DNA from: CAYRRR01 sp964426755
GTDB taxonomy: Bacteria; Patescibacteriota; Saccharimonadia; Saccharimonadales; JAGQNJ01
Assembly: GCA_964426755.1 (NCBI GenBank)
Contig: CAYRRR010000006.1
Coordinates: 1-39,543 of the forward strand
Length of the DNA stretch: 39,543 nt
Reading direction: 5' to 3'
Part shown: piece by piece, positions 14,854-21,960 of the stretch
How positions within the stretch are numbered: the stretch's first letter is position 1
Layout: every line of letters begins with the position of its first letter
Made by a program: the position numbers and the translations under genes
Notes under the pieces: model-generated
Told to the model about the DNA's origin: nothing
Seen by the model: only the letters and a program-made list of their open reading frames with translations
The model's database searches: none

Positions 14854-15650
14854 GTTTGCGGCATGTAAACAGCGTCTTTAAGCCAATCTTCTACGCGTGC
14901 ACCCAAACCTTCCATATAGGGAATAATTTTTAACAAATTTTGTCTATCTTCAGGTGTTATTTGAGCAATTTTGCCGCTGTATTTTTGCTCGTACATTTTA
15001 GCGTCGGCTCTAATAAAGACGTCTTCTGGGGTGGTATCAACTTCTGGATCGTACACAGCGCCACCTATGGCGATTCTAACATTAAATTCTTCATATTTGG
15101 TGCCTCTCGTAAGTTCACTGATGGCAAGATTAATACGATCTGAATGAAGCTTAATAGCTTGCTCAGGATCAGAGGTATTTCGGTGAGGATTTTCATGGTC
15201 ATCTTGTTGATTGGTAACGGTAAAAACTGAAAACTCATCACCACCTAAGCGGGCAATACTGCTTCTAAGACTTTCGCTATCTATATCTCGATTACCACGG
15301 GCTACGAAATCATTTTCTCGCCTGAACGACTGGTGAAACGCCTGGCCAATAACACCAAGCAATTCATCACCGGCAGCATGACCCAATGTATCATTAACTG
15401 CTTTGAAGCCATTTAAATCACCGACCAATACAAGCACTGATTGCCCTTCTTCTAGTTCATTAATAGTTTCTGCAAGATCAGCGCGCCACTTGGTTTCGGT
15501 ACTTAGGCCGGATTTCGCATCAATATTGAGCATGTGCTCAGCGGTATCGGCTCTTTGATCGGCGTCAACAAGTCGCTTGGCTAGCGCCTCGGCCGCATTC
15601 AAGACATGTCCAATTTCAGTTTCGGGGTTGGGATTATGAGTCTCAGACAT
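14850..15650 (-). CDS. GGDEF-domain protein (probable diguanylate cyclase)
   Basis: The 266-residue soluble protein has a helical N-terminus (about residues 12-50) and a GGDEF domain. The signature GGDEF is at residues 136-140, and the metal/guanine region reads GDLNGFKAVNDTLGHAAGDELL. All key residues look intact, so cyclic-di-GMP synthesis is plausible. There is no RxxD inhibitory site just before GGDEF. No sensor domain or membrane segment is visible. On the minus strand TG-C-CATAAT (15665 to 15657) ends 6 nt before the ATG, predicting a leaderless message. No EAL or PilZ gene is in the window. Confidence 0.88.
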   Translation of the reverse strand: MSETHNPNPETEIGHVLNAAEALAKRLVDADQRADTAEHMLNIDAKSGLSTETKWRADLAETINELEEGQSVLVLVGDLNGFKAVNDTLGHAAGDELLGVIGQAFHQSFRRENDFVARGNRDIDSESLRSSIARLGGDEFSVFTVTNQQDDHENPHRNTSDPEQAIKLHSDRINLAISELTRGTKYEEFNVRIAIGGAVYDPEVDTTPEDVFIRADAKMYEQKYSGKIAQITPEDRQNLLKIIPYMEGLGARVEDWLKDAVYMPQT

Positions 15651-15728
15651 AACCTTATTATGGCACTTACTACTTGGATAAGCGAGAGCTTGTGCTTATC
15701 TGGCATATAACGATACAATAGAAAACAC

Positions 15729-16385
15729 GTGTTTGGAAGAAAAAAAACGTATTATCATGTCGATGAAGTGCCTTCTAAGCGGACTCGTGGTTTACGCAAA
15801 CCCGTTAGTTTAGTCATTGCTGCGCTCATGTTTCTTGGCGGCGGCTATTTGTTTGTTTTGTTGCACTCGCCTGATGTACTAGTCTCGCCAGCGGCCGCAG
15901 CTGGTTATACTGAAGACAATCTTGTCAACTCAGATGAAAATTTTATAAAAATTGAGCGTATTAACCTGCTGGTTCCATTTCATACGGGTAAAACTGAAAA
16001 AACCCTAGAAAGTGGTGCTTGGCATCGCTTTCCTGAGCGCGGCGATCCAGAGCAAGGCGGTAACTTTATACTAAGCGCTCACCGTTTTAGGTTAGGGGCT
16101 ACCCCAAATCAAACTATGGAGCGCTCACCGTTCTATCATTTAGACAAGCTACAAAATGAAGATATAGTGGATGTTTATTTTAACGGTAATTGGTATAAAT
16201 ATCAGATTAAGAAAATCTTTAGCGTAAAGCCTGATGCCGTAGAAATTGAAGAACCAAGTGACGAAGCGAAGCTTACATTATATAGTTGTTCATTAAAAGG
16301 TAGCGCCGATGGTCGCGTTGTCATTGAGGCCGCACCGATACATTCGTCTGCGACATCGAGCGAATCAGAAAACCCCTTGTTGTAA
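15729..16385 (+). CDS. Sortase family transpeptidase
   Basis: Sortases join surface proteins to the cell envelope. The 218-residue protein has one N-terminal membrane anchor (about residues 28-46) and a sortase domain. The catalytic residues are His118 (in ILSAHRF), Cys187 (in TLYSCS) and Arg196 (in DGRVVIEA), a complete triad. The start is GTG at 15729, with TACAAT at 15714-15719, 9 nt away, and TTGTGC 18 nt further up. No protein with a clear LPxTG sorting signal is encoded in the window, so substrates lie elsewhere or use another motif. Confidence 0.87.
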   Translation: MFGRKKTYYHVDEVPSKRTRGLRKPVSLVIAALMFLGGGYLFVLLHSPDVLVSPAAAAGYTEDNLVNSDENFIKIERINLLVPFHTGKTEKTLESGAWHRFPERGDPEQGGNFILSAHRFRLGATPNQTMERSPFYHLDKLQNEDIVDVYFNGNWYKYQIKKIFSVKPDAVEIEEPSDEAKLTLYSCSLKGSADGRVVIEAAPIHSSATSSESENPLL

Positions 16386-16432
16386 AAAAATCTTTTTGTC
16401 AGTTATTTTTTGTGTTTTAATGTAAACCGAAC

Positions 16433-16549
16433 ATGACACACACTATAAAAAATAATCAAAATGGGCTCATCCCCATGTTAATTATGTTGTTCGGCCTCTT
16501 AATAGGCATCATTGTACTTGTATATATGCGCGTGCAGCACGCCCAATAA
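16433..16549 (+). CDS. 38-aa single-pass membrane peptide
   Basis: ATG 16433 to TAA 16547-16549 encodes 38 residues: a polar start (MTHTIKNNQNG), one hydrophobic helix (LIPMLIMLFGLLIGIIVLVY) and a short basic end. It fills the space between the sortase and the first ATP-grasp gene. A TTTAAT (16416-16421) preceded by TG lies 11 nt upstream. The coherent membrane-peptide pattern favours a real gene, but short hydrophobic frames can arise by chance. Confidence 0.45.
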   Translation: MTHTIKNNQNGLIPMLIMLFGLLIGIIVLVYMRVQHAQ

Positions 16550-16552
16550 ATA

Positions 16553-16581
16553 TTGAAAAACAAGCAAAAATATGCTACAAT
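16553..16581 (+). promoter_or_regulatory. Promoter of the first ATP-grasp gene
   Basis: TTGAAA (16553-16558), 17 nt, extended -10 TG-C-TACAAT (16573-16581), then 6 nt to the ATG at 16588. It is one of the few leaderless promoters here that also has a good -35. Confidence 0.75.
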
Positions 16582-16587
16582 ATATTA

Positions 16588-17616
16588 ATGGAGTCTGATC
16601 ATCAGATTGATTTATCTACACGTAAGCTTACGTCACGCTTAATTGTTCAGCGAGCCCTTCTTCGGGGCTGGAAGATAACTGGTTTCAAGACTAATCAAGG
16701 CCTGTTTATTATCAATATACCAGGCAGAAAAGCCCCAGTTCAGATTTTTAGCGCCTCACCACCTACCATGTCTTTAGCTGCTAGCAAAATAGCTAAAGAT
16801 AAGTACATTACTAGCCAGCTATTGTTGAGCCATGATCTGCCAGTGCCAGCAGAAATACTTGTTGATACCTCCCGCCCACTAGGCCAAAAACAGATAGATG
16901 CTTTTATAAAAACGCACAATTCAGTAGTTGTTAAGCCGATAGATTCGGCGCATGGCAGGGGTATTTCTGTTGGAGTCAAAAGTTTTGAAGCAGTTAAGAC
17001 GGCGATTCAAAGAGCAATGGAGGTTAGCGAAGATCCGCAGGTCATTGTTCAGCAACAATTAGGGGGGCTTGATGTGCGAATTGTGTGTATAGGATATAAA
17101 TTTGTAGATACTATTTCTCGAGCTCCGGCTACCGTTGTTGGTGATGGCGCCAAAACAATCACGCAACTTATAGATGAGGCAAATATGAGCCAGAACCGCG
17201 GTGAAAAATATAAGGCAATTTTAAATCATATACCGCTCGAACTTGCTCAACAGTTTTTAGGCAAAAAAAATATGAATTTGATTCCTAAAAAAGGAGAACT
17301 GGTACAAGTTATTGGCGTGTCTAATGTGGGCATGGGCGGGGAGAGAAAGAATATTACGGACCGAATACCATCGTTTATGATTGAGTGGGCCGAGAAAGCA
17401 TCAAAGGTGATGAATCTGCCAGTTTGTGGTGTTGATTTCATGGTTCCACGACTACCTCAAATAAGTGATACAAAAGATGATCTATCGCCTGTCATTATCG
17501 AAGTGAACAATGTCCCCTCGCTTATTCATTACGAAGACATCAACAGCCCTGAACAAAGTAGTTTAATTGACCGGTACCTAGACTACTTATCGGATATTGA
17601 CAAAAACTCTAATTAG
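16588..17616 (+). CDS. ATP-grasp ligase, cyanophycin-synthetase/RimK-like
   Basis: ATP-grasp enzymes join a carboxylate to an amine through an acyl-phosphate. In this 342-residue protein the N-terminal half leads to VVVKPIDSAHGRGISVGV (ATP-binding Lys and Gly-rich loop, about residues 112-130). PATVVGDGAKTITQLI follows, a pattern I associate with the ATP-grasp part of cyanophycin synthetase, and the metal-binding EVNNVPS is near residue 309. The Mur-ligase half of cyanophycin synthetase is absent. The substrate is unknown; peptide or amino-acid ligation is plausible. It is predicted leaderless. A hairpin with a T-run follows (17635-17663). Confidence 0.82.
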   Translation: MESDHQIDLSTRKLTSRLIVQRALLRGWKITGFKTNQGLFIINIPGRKAPVQIFSASPPTMSLAASKIAKDKYITSQLLLSHDLPVPAEILVDTSRPLGQKQIDAFIKTHNSVVVKPIDSAHGRGISVGVKSFEAVKTAIQRAMEVSEDPQVIVQQQLGGLDVRIVCIGYKFVDTISRAPATVVGDGAKTITQLIDEANMSQNRGEKYKAILNHIPLELAQQFLGKKNMNLIPKKGELVQVIGVSNVGMGGERKNITDRIPSFMIEWAEKASKVMNLPVCGVDFMVPRLPQISDTKDDLSPVIIEVNNVPSLIHYEDINSPEQSSLIDRYLDYLSDIDKNSN

Positions 17617-17634
17617 TGATATTTTAAAAGTCGC

Positions 17635-17663
17635 ACAACAGGAATTTTTCTTGTTGTATTTTT
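17635..17663 (+). terminator. Terminator-like hairpin between the two ATP-grasp genes
   Basis: ACAACAGGAA (17635-17644) pairs with TTCTTGTTGT (17648-17657), with one G/U pair and loop TTT, followed by A and six T. The stem is AT-rich, so termination may be partial. Confidence 0.5.
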
Positions 17664-17688
17664 TATAAATATAAGTTTAAGTTTAAGT

Positions 17689-19002
17689 ATGCCAGGATTT
17701 TATGAAGCGCAAGAACGTGATATGTTCCTCTTTGTAGGATCGTATTTGTCATCGCAAAAAGATGCGTTATTAAAGCTGGGCACAAGCATGAAAAAGAAGA
17801 TTACCCCGCTTGTTTTACTTGACTTTACAGACCCAAGTGCTCGAAAGAAATTAGCCACAGACTCAAAGGCAAAGATTTTGTACTGTGATTTTTCTTCTCA
17901 TGTTGCCATAGAGCAAACGCTCGCCCCTTACAAAGATCGTCTTTTAGCTGCAACGTGTCGGGCAGAAAAGAATATTCCTTTATTTAAAAAGGTTATCCCG
18001 CATATTCCCTATATCAATACTCCTACCGAACTTTCGCTTGACTGGACAACAGATAAAATTCGCATGAGACAAATGCTCAGAACCCATGATAAGGCTATCT
18101 CGCCAAAATTTCTTGTGGTGCACGATGCTAGCGAAGAGACACTCAACAAAATAGAAAAAAAAGTTGGCTTTCCGCTGATAATTAAGCCGGCAGGGTTAGC
18201 CGCCAGCTTGCTCGTAACACTTTGCTATCACCGTGAAGAACTAGAGTCTAATCTAAAAAACACCGTTAAAAAGATTAATCAGATATACAAGAAGAAAAAA
18301 GGCAGAGGAGAGCCTCAAATTCTGGTAGAAGAATTTATGGAGGGCGCTATGTTCTCGACTGATATTTATGTTAATCAGCGAGGAGTAACCTACAGTACTC
18401 CACTTGTGCATGTTAAGACTGGTAAATCAATTGGCTACGACGACTTCTTTGGATATCTACGCATTACTCCCGTTATTCTCAAGCCGCATAAGATTGAAAA
18501 TGCCCGTCGTGTAGCAGAAAAGGCAGTCGAAGCTCTTGGTCTTAGAAGTACTACATGTCACATTGAGTTAATGAAGACAGAAGATGGCTGGAAGATTATA
18601 GAATTAGGTCCCAGGATCGGTGGCTTTAGGCATGAGATGTATAGCCTCTCTTATGGCTTAGATCACTCACTAAATGATATGCTAATTCGAATACCCAGAA
18701 AGCCGATTTTAACAAAAAAGGTTCGAGGTTTTAGCGTAGTAATGCAGTTTTACGCCCGAAAAAAAGGTAAACTTCAAAGTCTTGAAGGTATCAACAAAAT
18801 CAGAAAATTAGAGTCATTTTCACGGGTAGAAGTGAATAAAAAAATCGGTGAAATGTGTGATTTTGCTAGAAATGGCGATGACCCTGTTTTTACACTCGTC
18901 TTGTTTAATAAGAGTCGGTCACGAGTACTGGCCGACATACGTCGCGTCGAACAAAACGTAAAAATCAAAGTGATCACCCAAAAGAAAAAACAAGTTTCGT
19001 AA
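17689..19002 (+). CDS. Second ATP-grasp ligase
   Basis: A 437-residue protein with an N-terminal Rossmann-like region (FLFVGSY, then TPLVLLDF) and a central ATP-grasp domain. LIIKPAGLAASLLVTL near residue 170 holds the ATP-binding Lys, QILVEEFMEGAMFSTDIYV is the purine-binding strand, and IIELGPRIGGFRH near 304 matches the metal-binding E-x-x-P-R-x-G-G signature shared by carnosine synthase and biotin-carboxylase-like ligases. The C-terminal 100 residues are basic. It lies 72 nt after the first ATP-grasp gene, and the two may act in one pathway. The leader holds TTTAAG repeats and TATAAA-type boxes but no clear SD. Confidence 0.78.
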   Translation: MPGFYEAQERDMFLFVGSYLSSQKDALLKLGTSMKKKITPLVLLDFTDPSARKKLATDSKAKILYCDFSSHVAIEQTLAPYKDRLLAATCRAEKNIPLFKKVIPHIPYINTPTELSLDWTTDKIRMRQMLRTHDKAISPKFLVVHDASEETLNKIEKKVGFPLIIKPAGLAASLLVTLCYHREELESNLKNTVKKINQIYKKKKGRGEPQILVEEFMEGAMFSTDIYVNQRGVTYSTPLVHVKTGKSIGYDDFFGYLRITPVILKPHKIENARRVAEKAVEALGLRSTTCHIELMKTEDGWKIIELGPRIGGFRHEMYSLSYGLDHSLNDMLIRIPRKPILTKKVRGFSVVMQFYARKKGKLQSLEGINKIRKLESFSRVEVNKKIGEMCDFARNGDDPVFTLVLFNKSRSRVLADIRRVEQNVKIKVITQKKKQVS

Positions 19003-19035
19003 TTTTGTGAAACGTTACTGCTAAAATAATAAAGT

Positions 19036-19521
19036 ATGTCTAGCAAAGCGCCCGTACGTAGTGATGAAAAGAGCGAGGCGGAGCCTCAGTCAATTAGTTC
19101 GATAGTCATGTATCTTTGTCTAGCGGTGATTCTGCTCGTAAGCGGCTTTATAGCATTTAGTTTTTTGAACGACCGCACCGTAATTATTAACGAGCGACGC
19201 CTTAATGTACTGGTGGCTGATTCATCTGCAGAACGACAGCAAGGTTTGAGTGGTAGGAGTCGGTTAAAAGATAACGAGGGGATGTTGTTTGAATTTGATA
19301 GTGACGGTGTTTATTGTTTTTGGATGAAGGATATGAAGTTTGCTATTGACATGATCTGGCTTGATAAAAATAAAAAAGTAGTACATGTACAAGAAAATGC
19401 TACGCCTGACTCGTATCCCGAAAGCTTTTGTCCTAACAGCGAAGCCCGCTATGTTTTAGAAATTAGCGCGGGCAATGCCAATAAAATTGATATTAAGCTC
19501 GGTGATCAAGTCACGTTCTAG
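19036..19521 (+). CDS. Membrane-anchored DUF192 protein
   Basis: The 161-residue protein has one N-terminal transmembrane segment (about residues 23-43) and an extracytoplasmic DUF192 domain. Family features include RLNVLVADSSAERQQGLSGR, GMLFEFD, CFWMKDMKFAIDMIWLD and the final YVLEISAG. The biochemical role of DUF192 is unknown. TG-C-TAAAAT (19019-19027) ends 8 nt before the ATG, predicting a leaderless message. Confidence 0.88.
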   Translation: MSSKAPVRSDEKSEAEPQSISSIVMYLCLAVILLVSGFIAFSFLNDRTVIINERRLNVLVADSSAERQQGLSGRSRLKDNEGMLFEFDSDGVYCFWMKDMKFAIDMIWLDKNKKVVHVQENATPDSYPESFCPNSEARYVLEISAGNANKIDIKLGDQVTF

Positions 19522-19545
19522 CGTGGCGTGGTATTATTTAAGCAT

Positions 19546-20034
19546 ATGCCGTATGAAATTATTGTTGCGGGCGCCATGGCGATCATCGCCATTTTATTGC
19601 TATTAATAAAAACTAACGGTGCAGTGGTATTTTTTAGTTTATGCGCAGGCAGTGTTTTGGCTAACCAGCTTGGTGGCGAGGCTAGCTTGCTGTTAACTAG
19701 CTTTATTAAAGATGGCGACCTTAGCCGAGCGGTAACGGCGATTGGTATGATCTTATTGCCTGCTATTTTTAGTGCCTTGTTCTTGCGTGGCTCTATTACT
19801 GCCTCAAAAATGTTCTTTAATATTTTGCCAAGTGCTGCTGTAGGCGCGTTAACGGTCCTGTTAGTTGTGCCGTTTATTCCGGGAGGTTTGCGTGAGCAGT
19901 TAATGAATAATGCTGCCTGGGACATGCTTGAGCGCTTTGAATCCGTGGTTATACTTAGCGGTATTTTGTCAGGCGTACTGTTACTATGGCTTAGTCAAAA
20001 CAAGCACAAAAAAGATAAAAAGCATAAAAAATAG
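19546..20034 (+). CDS. Polytopic membrane protein with Lys-rich tail
   Basis: 162 residues with about five hydrophobic segments (near residues 4-22, 26-44, 66-88, 91-114 and 131-150) and a cytoplasmic tail of repeated Lys and His (KHKKDKKHKK). No family recognised. I choose ATG 19546 (MPYEIIVAG) and not the GTG at 19528, because TG-G-TATTAT (19529-19537) lies between them and ends 8 nt before 19546. It is convergent with the next gene, with about 50 bp between the stops and only a weak ACTTC/GAAGT inverted repeat there. Confidence 0.7.
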   Translation: MPYEIIVAGAMAIIAILLLLIKTNGAVVFFSLCAGSVLANQLGGEASLLLTSFIKDGDLSRAVTAIGMILLPAIFSALFLRGSITASKMFFNILPSAAVGALTVLLVVPFIPGGLREQLMNNAAWDMLERFESVVILSGILSGVLLLWLSQNKHKKDKKHKK

Positions 20035-20086
20035 ATTTAACTTCTTACTAAAAGCGTGAAGTCGAAAGTAGATAATAAAGCGAAGA

Positions 20087-20698
20087 CTAGCCTAGGTAGT
20101 AGCTAACAACCTTCCAGGTTCCGCCAATATTATTAAAGACAACTGAGCCATTATAGGGTTGACCATTAAAGGTTATAGTGCCGCTAATCGTGCCTGAATC
20201 GGGGCCTTCGGAGACCCAGCTATTACGATTTACAGAAACTACGGCTCCATCAGGAATATTACTGGTATCCATCTGAACATAAGGGTTATTTTTAATGCCG
20301 TTTGCTTCAATAGAATTAATGGCCACAATTACTCCCTCGGGAGCGCTATTTGATGCTCCAGCTTGAGAGTTTGAGGGCGGCATTCTTCCGCTAGCGCCTG
20401 AACCTGCTCCTCCGCTCAACTGTTCATCAGCGACAGGGCCGGTTGGGGGCATATCGTTCATAGGTTGGTTAAAGTCCATTGTGCCAGGGGCATCTTCTAG
20501 CGTGGCTATTTCGGTGTCATCCGATGACGGTGCTGTCATGCGTCTGTAGGTGGCATACGCCACGCTACCCAATATTACTGGTACCGCAATGATGGCTATA
20601 AAAGCAAGATTGCCAAATCGCTGCGATAATTGAAATCTTTTAATGTTTTTAGAATTGGCGCTATACACGCTGGGCTGTGTTGGTTTTGAGCTACCCAT
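20087..20698 (-). CDS. Membrane-anchored extracytoplasmic protein, unknown
   Basis: 203 residues: a cytoplasmic N-terminus (about 30 residues), one transmembrane helix (about 32-52, AFIAIIAVPVILGSVAYATY) and a low-complexity Pro/Gly/Ser linker (about 70-120). The C-terminal domain of about 80 residues (VIVAINSIEANGIKNNPYV to WKVVSYYLG) is probably beta-rich. No family recognised. The start at 20698 (MGSSKPTQPS) is chosen because TG-T-TATCAT on the minus strand (20714 to 20706) ends 7 nt upstream; a longer frame to 20731 would include this promoter. Confidence 0.68.
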   Translation of the reverse strand: MGSSKPTQPSVYSANSKNIKRFQLSQRFGNLAFIAIIAVPVILGSVAYATYRRMTAPSSDDTEIATLEDAPGTMDFNQPMNDMPPTGPVADEQLSGGAGSGASGRMPPSNSQAGASNSAPEGVIVAINSIEANGIKNNPYVQMDTSNIPDGAVVSVNRNSWVSEGPDSGTISGTITFNGQPYNGSVVFNNIGGTWKVVSYYLG

Positions 20699-20747
20699 AC
20701 TGCTTATGATAACATAATCAATAAAAATCAAGCATTAAGTTCTAGTA

Positions 20748-20775
20748 TTGACTTTTCTACATTTTCAGCGATAAT
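20748..20775 (+). promoter_or_regulatory. Promoter of tRNA-Lys
   Basis: TTGACT (20748-20753), 16 nt, GATAAT (20770-20775). An overlapping TAATAT (20772-20777) at 18-nt spacing is an alternative. Start near 20782 gives about 120 nt of RNA before the tRNA. Confidence 0.6.
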
Positions 20776-20825
20776 ATACCCTTGTTTAACCGCATTTTTT
20801 CCTAATTTTTAAAGGGAAAAGAGCA

Positions 20826-20885
20826 GGATCGGTTTTGCGAATGCAAAAGATGAATTTACTTCATCAGATCCGATGAGAAAAACCG
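20826..20885 (+). other. Structured leader upstream of tRNA-Lys
   Basis: GGATC (20826-20830) and GATCC (20867-20871) enclose two perfect hairpins: TTTTGC-GAAT-GCAAAA (20833-20848) and GATGAA-TTTAC-TTCATC (20849-20865). Together they form a three-way junction. An alternative pairing, CGGTTTT (20830-20836) with AAAACCG (20879-20885), is incompatible with it. It could be a 5' tRNA-processing leader, a small RNA or a switch. No known class recognised. Confidence 0.5.
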
Positions 20886-20902
20886 TAGGTTTGTCTTATT
20901 CC

Positions 20903-20979
20903 GGGCCCATAGCTCAGCCGGTTAGAGCACCTGCCTTTTAAGCAGGGTGTCCTGGGTTCGAGTCCCAGTGGGCCCTCCA
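20903..20979 (+). tRNA. tRNA-Lys (anticodon UUU)
   Basis: A full cloverleaf can be drawn: acceptor GGGCCCA (20903-20909) with TGGGCCC (20969-20975), D stem GCTC/GAGC, anticodon stem CCTGC/GCAGG around loop CTTTTAA (anticodon TTT), T stem CTGGG/CCCAG around TTCGAGT, and an encoded CCA at 20977-20979. The discriminator base is T (20976), where Lys tRNAs usually have A. The transcript has its own promoter (20748) and terminator (20994-21019). Confidence 0.97.
20968..20979 (+). repeat. tRNA 3'-end repeat, copy 1 (in tRNA-Lys)
   Basis: GTGGGCCCTCCA, the last 12 nt of the tRNA gene, recurs exactly at 21856-21867, and the shorter GCCCTCCAAT (20972-20981) recurs at 21701-21710. Such repeats at tRNA 3' ends are typical of integration sites. 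Confidence 0.5.
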
Positions 20980-20993
20980 ATCTGGTTATGCTT

Positions 20994-21019
20994 AAACTCC
21001 TCATCGTTGGGGAGTTTTT
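20994..21019 (+). terminator. tRNA-Lys terminator
   Basis: AAACTCC (20994-21000) pairs with GGAGTTT (21011-21017) around a 10-nt loop and continues into TT. It lies 14 nt after the tRNA 3' end and just ahead of the methyltransferase promoter. Confidence 0.75.
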
Positions 21020-21037
21020 GTTTGGTATGATTAGACA

Positions 21038-21646
21038 ATGACCAATACCCCAACCATTGCAACTTATGACCGATATGCCCAAACATATGATGCTGAGGTC
21101 ATAGACTTTTGGAATAATTTTCCTAAAGACTTCATAGACGCCTTCATTAAACAACTACCTGGCAACAGAATACTCGACTTGGGGAGCGGTAGCGGCAGAG
21201 ACGCTTTACTGCTCCGCGACCGCGGCACGGAGGTTATTTGTCTTGACGCTTCCAAAGCAATGATCGACATAACAACCAAGCTTGGGTTTGAAAGTCATCT
21301 TGCAGATTTCTCTCACATTGATTTCCCTGGAAGTTCATTTGATGGAGTATGGGCATACACGTCGCTTATACACGTACCCAAGGAGGAGGCTGCAGAGGCC
21401 ATGACCGTAGTCCGCAGACTGCTAAAACAGGGTGGAATCTTTGCAATTGGCGTTATCGAGGGTGATAGTGCTGGCATGGTTGAGCGAAAGACAATGCCCG
21501 GAACATCACGTTACTTCAAAAACTATTCTAGTGAGGAGCTGCGTGAACTTATCGAGCCACTTGGCTTTAAGTTCCTGCAAGAGGAACGCTACCAGCCGTA
21601 TAACAGTGTCTATCTAAATCAGCTTTATCAGCTCAGCTCCAGCTGA
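21038..21646 (+). CDS. Class I SAM-dependent methyltransferase
   Basis: A 202-residue protein with the Rossmann methyltransferase core: motif I ILDLGSGSGRDALLL (about residues 45-59), the acidic end of strand 2 (VICLDASKAMI), an FDGVWAYTSLIHVPK motif IV region and the C-terminal GFKFLQEERYQPYNSVYL. It is related to methyltransferase-11-type small-molecule or tRNA enzymes; the substrate is not readable. TG-G-TATGAT (21023-21031) ends 6 nt before the ATG, so it is predicted leaderless. It lies between copies of the tRNA-Lys 3' end, which suggests insertion there, though its promoter style matches the host genes. Confidence 0.85.
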   Translation: MTNTPTIATYDRYAQTYDAEVIDFWNNFPKDFIDAFIKQLPGNRILDLGSGSGRDALLLRDRGTEVICLDASKAMIDITTKLGFESHLADFSHIDFPGSSFDGVWAYTSLIHVPKEEAAEAMTVVRRLLKQGGIFAIGVIEGDSAGMVERKTMPGTSRYFKNYSSEELRELIEPLGFKFLQEERYQPYNSVYLNQLYQLSSS

Positions 21647-21700
21647 GCAATAAAAGGGCGGCTGGGAGTCTGAATTCTAGTTGCTACTGCATCTACTACA

Positions 21701-21710
21701 GCCCTCCAAT
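21701..21710 (+). repeat. tRNA 3'-end repeat, copy 2 (short)
   Basis: GCCCTCCAAT matches 20972-20981, including two bases beyond the tRNA end. It is only 10 nt, so chance is possible, but it lies between the other two copies. Confidence 0.35.
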
Positions 21711-21717
21711 TTTTGAG

Positions 21718-21739
21718 CCTCAACTTATGTTGGGGTTTT
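21718..21739 (+). terminator. Terminator after the methyltransferase
   Basis: CCTCAAC (21718-21724) pairs with GTTGGGG (21729-21735), with one G/U pair and loop TTAT, followed by TTTT. An outer stem, CCAATTTT (21706-21713) with AAAATTGG (21740-21747), extends the structure. The rest of 21647-21903 has further short inverted repeats (GAACCCA/TGGGTTC, GTTCGT/ACGAAC) and no gene. Confidence 0.6.
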
Positions 21740-21855
21740 AAAATTGGATGTATCAACTTGTTGATTTGAACCCAGGAATCTTGGGTTCGTTCACGACGAA
21801 CACGCGCAGAAGCTTGCTTCGAGCATGCGAGGAAGTGGGTCGAAGACGGCCCGCG

Positions 21856-21867
21856 GTGGGCCCTCCA
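21856..21867 (+). repeat. tRNA 3'-end repeat, copy 3
   Basis: GTGGGCCCTCCA, an exact 12-nt copy of the tRNA-Lys end, 888 nt downstream. Upstream of it TTGGGTTCG (near 21781-21789) resembles a T-arm half, so this may be the remnant of a tRNA 3' half left by integration or decay. Confidence 0.5.
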
Positions 21868-21960
21868 CAGATAAACCTAGTAGGAATGCTGGAACTTTGA
21901 GTTTTGGCATTTTTTTTCGCTCAAGCTTGCATATTAGCAACCTTAGCGTACGATAATACT

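Noticed and set aside
20864..21154. Minus-strand ORF of 96 codons over tRNA-Lys
   Set aside because: It is the antisense of the tRNA gene and the methyltransferase start; such antisense-tRNA frames are a well-known misannotation.
21760..21867. Possible tmRNA or other known structured RNA after the methyltransferase
   Set aside because: No tag ORF, no tRNA-like acceptor pairing and no T-arm beside the CCA-like end; only short inverted repeats.
21904..21960. TTG start extending the hypothetical gene at 21961
   Set aside because: The added residues look unlike a protein start and cover a likely promoter.
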